From Clostridia bacterium (lineage in GTDB: Bacteria > Bacillota > Clostridia > Lachnospirales > Lachnospiraceae), in assembly GCA_910575725.1 (NCBI GenBank), contig CAJTFE010000037.1:1-49510 (forward strand): 49,510 bases of DNA, given 5' to 3'. The position numbers and the translations under genes are program-made. The notes beneath the pieces are model-generated. The model saw nothing but the letters and a program-made list of their open reading frames with translations, had not been told where the DNA came from and did no database searches. The first letter of the stretch is position 1. The number at the start of each line of letters is the position of its first letter. Below, one piece after another: positions 43,345-49,510 of the stretch.

Positions 43345-44331
43345 ATGAGCATTCGAATTGGAATTTTAGGCTACGGCAATCTGGGACGGGGCGTAGAGTG
43401 CGCAATCCGCCAGAACCCGGACATGGAGCTTCTGGCCGTATTCACCAGAAGAGATCCGAAAAACGTAAGCATTCTCACAGATACGGCAAAGGTCTGCCAT
43501 GCAGACGAGGCGAAGAACTGGAAAGGGAAGCTGGACGTACTCATTCTCTGCGGCGGAAGCGCCACAGATCTTCCGGTTCAGACTCCGGAGTATGCAAAGC
43601 TTTTCAACGTAGTAGACAGCTTCGATACCCATGCGCGGATTCCGGAGCATTTTGCAGCCGTAGATGCGGCGGCAAAGGAAGCCGGCAATACGGCAGTCAT
43701 ATCCGCAGGCTGGGATCCGGGAATGTTTTCCTTAAACCGCATGTATGCCAACGCCATTTTGCCGGAGGGGAAAGATTACACTTTCTGGGGCCGCGGCGTG
43801 AGCCAGGGACATTCCGACGCTCTGCGCAGAATCCCCGGCGTAAAGGATGCCAAGCAGTATACCATTCCCGTAGAAGCAGCGCTGTCATCTGTGCGCGCCG
43901 GAGAAAATCCGGATTTGACCACCAGGGAAAAGCATACCAGAGAGTGCTTTGTAGTGCTGCATGAGGGAGCGGATCCGGCGAAGATAGAAGAAGAAATCAA
44001 AACCATGCCCAACTACTTTGCAGATTACGACACGACCGTGCATTTTATCAGCGAGGAAGAAATGAAGCGGGATCACAGCCGCATTCCCCACGGAGGCTTT
44101 GTCCTGCGAAGCGGCGCCACAGGCTGGGAGAAGGAAAACCATCACTTAATTGAGTACAGCTTAAAGCTGGACTCCAATCCGGAATTTACTTCCAGCGTGA
44201 TTGTCGCTTATGCAAGGGCAGCTTACCGCCTGTCAGCGGAAGGCGCTCATGGGTGTAAGACCGTATTTGATATAGCGCCGGCTTATTTAAGCGCAAAGAG
44301 CAATGAAGAACTGCGGGCATCCATGCTTTAA
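43345..44331 (+). CDS. ddh: meso-Diaminopimelate D-dehydrogenase
   Basis: A 328-residue NADPH enzyme that converts tetrahydrodipicolinate and ammonia into meso-DAP in one step, for lysine and peptidoglycan. The Rossmann motif is GILGYGNLGRGVE (6-18), followed by LAVFTRRDP, VDSFDTHARIPEHF, ISAGWDPGMFSLNR and YTFWGRGVSQGHSDALRRI, all typical. The ATG at 43345 has AAGGAG eight bases before it. It lies 30 bases after tRNA-Ala with no promoter of its own, so it is probably released from a tRNA-mRNA transcript. Confidence 0.95.
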   Translation: MSIRIGILGYGNLGRGVECAIRQNPDMELLAVFTRRDPKNVSILTDTAKVCHADEAKNWKGKLDVLILCGGSATDLPVQTPEYAKLFNVVDSFDTHARIPEHFAAVDAAAKEAGNTAVISAGWDPGMFSLNRMYANAILPEGKDYTFWGRGVSQGHSDALRRIPGVKDAKQYTIPVEAALSSVRAGENPDLTTREKHTRECFVVLHEGADPAKIEEEIKTMPNYFADYDTTVHFISEEEMKRDHSRIPHGGFVLRSGATGWEKENHHLIEYSLKLDSNPEFTSSVIVAYARAAYRLSAEGAHGCKTVFDIAPAYLSAKSNEELRASML

Positions 44332-44364
44332 TTTTAATCGTCGGTAAATGAATAACCAGGTATA

Positions 44365-44400
44365 AACAAGGGGCGCTCTTACTTAGCAGCGCCCCTTGTT
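44365..44400. terminator. Bidirectional hairpin between ddh and the STAND gene
   Basis: A perfect 13-base inverted repeat AACAAGGGGCGCT / AGCGCCCCTTGTT with a ten-base loop, in the gap between convergent genes. No long T-run follows on either strand, but its strength and position support termination or transcript-end protection. Confidence 0.65.
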
Positions 44401-44434
44401 CACGGAAGATAAATCTCACAGCTTCCGTTCCCTC

Positions 44435-47400
44435 TCACGCCCGCTCTCTCAGCCGTTTTTCCACGGTTTCCGGAATTAACCCATGTGTTTTTATATTCCT
44501 GCAGTATATTCCAAGCTTCATAGTTTCAGCCGGCTCCCGGCGCAGCTGCCTGCTTCCTTCCTCCCAGTGCATCAGATGAACCGCTCCTTCCCCGTCCACG
44601 GCCGCCAGGCTTTGGTTCTCGCAGAGCGCCGTGTATTTAAGCCCCTGCTGCCGTCCCTGTGCCAGAAGGCTTGCGGCGCCCTGACGGTATCTGTATACAA
44701 AAATTTCCCCGGAACTGCAGCCTGCCGCAAGCTCCACGCCGTCCCCCTGCGCCAAAGCATCAAGCGTAATAAGATTTCCCGGCAATTCCAATGCAAATAC
44801 GCCCACATCCTCACATGTTTCTGCAGAAAACAGCTCTATCCTTCCTCTCCCGTCACTGATAACCGCAAGCTTGCCTCCGGTTAAGGTTCCGCTCCCCTCC
44901 TCCTTTACGCTCCATTCTTTCACAATACGGTAGTCCTCCATATGAATCAGAAGAATGCTGGTATGCTCTTTGTGCCTGTCCTTGACAAGAGCCAGCTGCC
45001 CTTGGACACAAAGCAGGCTGCGCTCTCTCTGCTTTTTGTATTCCTGCCGGACAAAGGCCTCGCCGTTCTGCACCTCAATCACTCTCAGCATACTGCCGCT
45101 CTGTGTAAAGATCTCACCCTGCTCCCCGAAAAACGCATTTTCTAAAAGGGGCACCGGGAACAGGTGGGAAATCTCCTCCTGCCGCCTTACCTCCCATCTG
45201 CGCATGCTGCCGTCCTGGTACAGGCAGTGCAGCTTGCCCCTCTCATACCGAATGGCGCAGATCGGGCAGGTCTCTTCCAGACGGACGCCCGTCATATCAC
45301 AATAGGAGCAGTCGCTGTCATTGAGGCACACATTATTCAGGTTGGCATTATGAAACCAGGAACCTCTTAAGCTCTGGCCGGAAAGATCCGCTCCCGGAAT
45401 GTCAACACCGCTTAAATTCTTTTCCTGCCAGTCTGCCTTCGGAATTCTTTTGTCTATAAAATAGAACATCTGCATGATTTTCCCCGCCAGGCTTTTGCCC
45501 CGGACTGCCTGGCCTCTCTCACTGCCCGCATCCTCCGCCATATGTATCAGCTTCTGCCGTACTTCTTCAAACCTCGTCTTATCCTCCGTGATAAGCTCCG
45601 ATAAAAATCTTAAAATCTCATCGTTAAAATAGCATTTCCTAAACAAAGCTTCAAAGTCCCTGGAATCCCTCTGCAATACCTGCTGCAGATACACCGCCAC
45701 AAAATATTCCTGGATGGAGCGATGGGAAAACTTCACTCTACTGTCTCCTGCATATTGAAACAGCGTCCGCATGGAAAAACGGTGATCGGCGTCTTCCCTC
45801 TCATTTTCATCCGGATTCTTTTCCTTCCACAGCACCTCCGCCGCAGACCTTCCGAGATGGGTTTCGAATTCTCTCACAGAGAGGGTTTCCTGCCCGTTCT
45901 GCCAGAGGGCATACGCCATGGCCGAAAGCGCTTCACAAATCCGATCCACGGTCTCTTTTTTATTGAAAAGAATTTCCTCTTTATATAGAAAGCTTCTGTC
46001 AAACTTCCGGTTCAGACATTCCCGGATGTAGCGGTCATAGATCGAAACGCTGGATCGGATACTCCACTCCCCGGACGCCAGCAGCTGTCCCATCATATCC
46101 AGGAAGAAGGGCTTTCCCATCAGCCCGAAGAGCTTTTTATCCACCAAAAGCTGCTCCTGCCTTTCGATTCTTTTTTCCTCCGAAATTCCGGACATCAGAA
46201 ATTCTTCCCTGTCCTCTGCCTCTACCGGGGCCAGGCTGAGGGCCTCCAGACCGCCCACGCGTTCATCCAGCCACTGCTTCACATCGTTCTGTTCAAAACA
46301 CTGTGTACGTGATGTAATGAGAACTTTTGCTTCTGTCATAAGCTCTATGCATTCGTTCAAAAGGCGGATATTTTGGGAAACGGTTTTTCGGTCAATCACA
46401 GAAGAGATCTCGTCAAACCCGTCCAGGCATATCAGCACATGAAACTTCTCCTTTAATTCCAGAAAATCCGCATAGTCACAGGAAAGCTCTTTCATCCGCT
46501 GCTCTATAAAGGCCTTCGGATCCTTCGTGCGCTCCAGGCCTTTCAGTGAAATGCATACAGGCAGATAATTCTCCTGGGGATTCTTCACGAATTCCTCCAG
46601 AAGCCTTCTGCACAGGCAATACAAAAAGAAGGTCTTACCGTCTCCGAATTCTCCAAGAACAGCTCTTACCCGAGGCCCCCCGCCTTTCAGCCAGCGGAGC
46701 ATATCTTCCTCCAGATACTCTTGCGACAGCGTTCCGTTTTCCTCATAAAACTTCAATTTTGTCCTGCGCAGGAAGAGTTCTTCATACTGTCTGCGTATGG
46801 CCGGATCGTTCTGGAGATCAAACATCAGCCGCTCCGGCTCAAAGGGATAGCTGGTCAATCCCTTGGGCAGCATCAAAACCGGCATCAGCTTCCTTTTCCA
46901 TTTTTGAATGATTCTCCACTTTTTATCCTCGCTCCAGCCAGCCGGATCCTCCTTAGGCCTGGCCGCTTTTCCGAAAAATCTTTCGTAAAGCTCAGGCTCT
47001 AACCCCATCAATTCCTGAATCTGGTTTTCTGAATTCCAGACCTGGATATCTTTGATGGGCGGATAAAACCTGTGCTTATGCGCCTCCTCAAATAACTCCA
47101 CGGAATAGCTGTCCAGACGGCAATTGGGAGCAATCAGAACCCAATGCTCAATTTCTTCCTTGGCAGATCTTTGAGCCTCCAGGATTTTCGACACAATATC
47201 CCCTTCCCTAAGCGCTCTTGATTCCACTGATTTACATTCGAAATAGCAGCGTCTTTTCTGCCCGGTCTCATCGGAATAAACAAGATCCAGATCACGGCCG
47301 TTCTGGATTCCGCCTGGCTTTTTCTGTATGTATTCCAAGTCTGCTGAAGTTTCTTTGGGCGTATCTGCCATCTCCCAGGTAAAGAGATGACTCAGCAGAG

Positions 47401-49363
47401 AGAGAAACGCCTGCTCCAGAACCTGTCCTTTCTCCGCAGAACTTTTGTACAGCTTCTCTTCTTTTCCTACTGGAATACTGCTTTCCTCTTGGAATGCTTC
47501 TTCTCCGTCTGCTTCATTTGCCGGCTCCTTTTCTGCCGCTTCTGCCAGCGTATACTTTTTAAGCCCCTCAAAGGGACTGGCCGCCTTTGACAGCAGCAGC
47601 CAGAGCCGTGCCAGGCTTTTTCCGGAAAGGGCTGTCTTCTGCTCCCTTAAGCCCGTCAAAGCTTCCAGCTCTTTTTTTATCTGCCCAGCAAGCTGCTTTG
47701 CCTGAATAGACAGCTTTTGAAAGCTTTCTTTTGCCTTCTCATATTGTTCTTCCAGAATGCAGCTGCAAAAAGCCTGCAGTTCTCCGGCTTCCTCTTCCAG
47801 CTCAAGAAGCGTCCTGGCTTCCTCACGCAGATTTTGTTCCAGCAGCACAAGACGCCCGGAATTCTTTCCCGGGAATTTTTTTGCTGCCAGGCTGAGGATA
47901 AAGTGCAGGCTGTTCCCTTCCTGCTTTCCAAAAACATAGATTTGGCGAATATCCGGATCCAAAAGCATACGCCACATATTGACCGTAATCAGCCGGCCGG
48001 CGGCGGAAGTACGGAACCCGTCTAAGTGCTCTTCCCGTTCCTTTAAAGCCTGAAGGGAGTGGCAAAGATACATCTGGCTTTCAGCCTCCTGACCGCGGCT
48101 GCGCCTGGTAAGCTCCTGATACAGTTCCTCCGCCTGCTTCACAGATTCTGCTATGATCACGGTTTTTCCGCGATATAAGGCCAAATCCTTCCAAAGCCAG
48201 TCTGCCAGGGCATTCTCCCAGATTCTAGGAACCGATGCTTTTTGCTCTTTTCCTTCTTCCTGTTCCCACGCTTCTCCTTCTATAGAAACAGGAAGAAGCT
48301 GCTGCTCCCGAATGGCCTGGGCTAAGGTATAGGAATAGCGGACAGGGCCGAATATCTCCTCTGCCCCGGAATTTTCAACGGATGTAATGCCTGCATAAAT
48401 GATTTGGGGCAGGTATTTCCCCGTTTCCTTCAATTGCTTCCAGCCGTCTTCCACATCCATTCCAATCAAAATCAGATTGGCGCGGAAGTCTTTTGGATGA
48501 ATTTCTTTTATAAAATTTGACCATCTTATATAGGAAGTAATGAAAACCTGCTCTTCGTTGAAAAGAAAGCGGTAAATCTCCTGTACCGATTCCGCAAGAC
48601 ATGCCTGTATCTGCTTTGACGCAAGTCTTTCTCTTATCTGGCGGCCGCTTCCGGCGTAGGCCGACAAAATAATGATCTTCCATGCGCCTTTTGTCTCTGT
48701 CCTCATACCTTGAACCAGAAGGCTTAAGACTTCTGACTTGCCAAGACCGGAGGGCATACACAAAAGACCTGTTTTTTTCTCATAGAGGAACCTTTCAAAG
48801 GGCTGCAGCAGATGCGCAGCCAGCTTTCTCTGTAGGGAATTCTCCGGTTTGTCTTCCTGCATTTCCTCCGGCTTCTTTCGGAGCGCTTCCAGAAGCTGTG
48901 GGGCAAGCCTCTTTTCCACTGCATAGATGCCCGCTTTATTCAGCGCCTTTAAGATGTGGGATCGGGACATTTTTTCCGGAAACATAGTTTCCTTGTCTCC
49001 CGAAAGCAGCAGATACTCTCTTTCCGTAAGATTGCGGACTCCACGGGAATCTCTCACAAAAATTTCTCGATAGCTTCGGGGCGTCAACGCCGGACAGACC
49101 GTACATTCTCTTAATTCAAACTGGGGCCCCTGTTCTGTTCTATGAGATACTATCTTATAAATTTTTCCCCGTTTTAATTCCTGCTGTGCAAGCAGCTCTT
49201 CATAGCGCCGGGGAATTCTGTAATAGACGTCTTTCTGTTCCTCTGCTCTCCACAATTCTTCTATTGTCCTCACAGAATGGCAGGGCTCTGGAAATTCAAA
49301 TTCATAGCTGCTCGCACCCTCCCGTATGCCTATGAGATATCCTTTCTTTCCCTGTACAGGCAC
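44435..49363 (-). CDS. Multidomain STAND protein: helicase-like, PD-(D/E)xK, NACHT, pentapeptide, propeller
   Basis: A 1642-residue cytoplasmic protein. Residues about 175-480 look like an SF2 helicase core: Walker A MPSGLGKS (203-210) and a motif III-like YAGITS (323-328), but no clear DExx box or QxxGR arginine. A PD-(D/E)xK nuclease follows, with Asp693 and ECK (Glu709, Lys711). The NACHT ATPase has GEFGDGKT (904-911), LICLDGFDEI (Asp981, Asp984, Glu985) and LITSRT, then FSHRSIQEYFVAVYL (1212-1226). Pentapeptide repeats occupy about 1316-1362 (NLSGV, DIPGA, DLSGQ, SLRGS). The last 240 residues look like WD40-type blades. The start is GTG at 49363, with GGAG very close; an in-frame stop lies not far upstream. 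It resembles antiphage STAND proteins, but the exact build is unfamiliar to me. Confidence 0.8.
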   Translation of the reverse strand: MPVQGKKGYLIGIREGASSYEFEFPEPCHSVRTIEELWRAEEQKDVYYRIPRRYEELLAQQELKRGKIYKIVSHRTEQGPQFELRECTVCPALTPRSYREIFVRDSRGVRNLTEREYLLLSGDKETMFPEKMSRSHILKALNKAGIYAVEKRLAPQLLEALRKKPEEMQEDKPENSLQRKLAAHLLQPFERFLYEKKTGLLCMPSGLGKSEVLSLLVQGMRTETKGAWKIIILSAYAGSGRQIRERLASKQIQACLAESVQEIYRFLFNEEQVFITSYIRWSNFIKEIHPKDFRANLILIGMDVEDGWKQLKETGKYLPQIIYAGITSVENSGAEEIFGPVRYSYTLAQAIREQQLLPVSIEGEAWEQEEGKEQKASVPRIWENALADWLWKDLALYRGKTVIIAESVKQAEELYQELTRRSRGQEAESQMYLCHSLQALKEREEHLDGFRTSAAGRLITVNMWRMLLDPDIRQIYVFGKQEGNSLHFILSLAAKKFPGKNSGRLVLLEQNLREEARTLLELEEEAGELQAFCSCILEEQYEKAKESFQKLSIQAKQLAGQIKKELEALTGLREQKTALSGKSLARLWLLLSKAASPFEGLKKYTLAEAAEKEPANEADGEEAFQEESSIPVGKEEKLYKSSAEKGQVLEQAFLSLLSHLFTWEMADTPKETSADLEYIQKKPGGIQNGRDLDLVYSDETGQKRRCYFECKSVESRALREGDIVSKILEAQRSAKEEIEHWVLIAPNCRLDSYSVELFEEAHKHRFYPPIKDIQVWNSENQIQELMGLEPELYERFFGKAARPKEDPAGWSEDKKWRIIQKWKRKLMPVLMLPKGLTSYPFEPERLMFDLQNDPAIRRQYEELFLRRTKLKFYEENGTLSQEYLEEDMLRWLKGGGPRVRAVLGEFGDGKTFFLYCLCRRLLEEFVKNPQENYLPVCISLKGLERTKDPKAFIEQRMKELSCDYADFLELKEKFHVLICLDGFDEISSVIDRKTVSQNIRLLNECIELMTEAKVLITSRTQCFEQNDVKQWLDERVGGLEALSLAPVEAEDREEFLMSGISEEKRIERQEQLLVDKKLFGLMGKPFFLDMMGQLLASGEWSIRSSVSIYDRYIRECLNRKFDRSFLYKEEILFNKKETVDRICEALSAMAYALWQNGQETLSVREFETHLGRSAAEVLWKEKNPDENEREDADHRFSMRTLFQYAGDSRVKFSHRSIQEYFVAVYLQQVLQRDSRDFEALFRKCYFNDEILRFLSELITEDKTRFEEVRQKLIHMAEDAGSERGQAVRGKSLAGKIMQMFYFIDKRIPKADWQEKNLSGVDIPGADLSGQSLRGSWFHNANLNNVCLNDSDCSYCDMTGVRLEETCPICAIRYERGKLHCLYQDGSMRRWEVRRQEEISHLFPVPLLENAFFGEQGEIFTQSGSMLRVIEVQNGEAFVRQEYKKQRERSLLCVQGQLALVKDRHKEHTSILLIHMEDYRIVKEWSVKEEGSGTLTGGKLAVISDGRGRIELFSAETCEDVGVFALELPGNLITLDALAQGDGVELAAGCSSGEIFVYRYRQGAASLLAQGRQQGLKYTALCENQSLAAVDGEGAVHLMHWEEGSRQLRREPAETMKLGIYCRNIKTHGLIPETVEKRLRERA

Positions 49364-49510
49364 ACCTCCGTCTCTTCCTTTTTGTAGCCCAGCAAACTAA
49401 AGTTCCTGTCTCCCGCACAAAAACGTCAAATTTAATTCTCAAGTGTCAAATACTATCTACAAGAGCGTGCTGTAGGATGCGGCACGTTTCCCTCTTGACC
49501 ATCCCATGCC
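49364..49510. other. Upstream region of the STAND gene
   Basis: No gene and no clear promoter. Two TTTGACA/TTTGACG-like boxes about 20 bases apart occur on the minus strand (near 49427-49450) and could be a promoter element or operator, but no matching -10 is visible. The window ends here. Confidence 0.3.

Overview
The window looks like chromosome from an endospore-forming member of the Clostridia, most likely family Lachnospiraceae. Supporting signs are the sporulation genes (yqfC, yqfD, a spoVB-type flippase, a BofC-like protein, ylbJ), a meso-diaminopimelate dehydrogenase, the rsmD-coaD-ylbJ neighbourhood, AGGAG ribosome binding sites and a T-box leader. The genus cannot be fixed from the sequence. 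Most genes lie on the minus strand. I see no transposase, integrase, phage structural gene, rRNA or CRISPR array.

Layout. 1-5573: parE-parC (type II topoisomerase) with a promoter and terminator, preceded by a leftward promoter for a gene outside the window, and followed by a small membrane protein gene. 6011-10402: tRNA-Glu, then rightward prs, a metallophosphoesterase and an odd cytoplasmic BMP-type protein. 10423-16400: a T-box leader followed by a TRAP transporter (dctP, dctQ, dctM), an AraC regulator and a GH25 muramidase. 16543-27925: unknown membrane protein, SDR, ygiQ, HAD phosphatase, an AT-rich three-gene cassette, rsuA-type and rsmF-type rRNA modification genes, a small alarmone synthetase, an M23 peptidase and pepD. 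27960-41078: ylbJ on the plus strand, then a long minus-strand housekeeping and sporulation block. 41075-49510: AT-rich rloA/rloB pair, tRNA-Ala plus ddh, and a 1642-residue multidomain STAND protein.

The most interesting material is of two kinds. First, possible defence modules. The 44435-49363 gene joins a helicase-like region, a PD-(D/E)xK nuclease, a NACHT ATPase, pentapeptide repeats and a propeller-like tail. The 20959-22533 cassette encodes a TOPRIM-like protein, a CGDN-motif protein and a mini-ATPase. RloA/RloB resembles the AbiL system. Second, structured non-coding elements. Family A has four copies with compensatory base changes, and family B has two copies. Several copies fill the gap between one gene's stop codon and the next gene's Shine-Dalgarno sequence, and supply that Shine-Dalgarno. 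A third kind of folded unit sits in the parE leader and possibly before the BofC-like gene. A T-box whose specifier reads AUC (Ile) lies upstream of the TRAP transporter, an unusual target.
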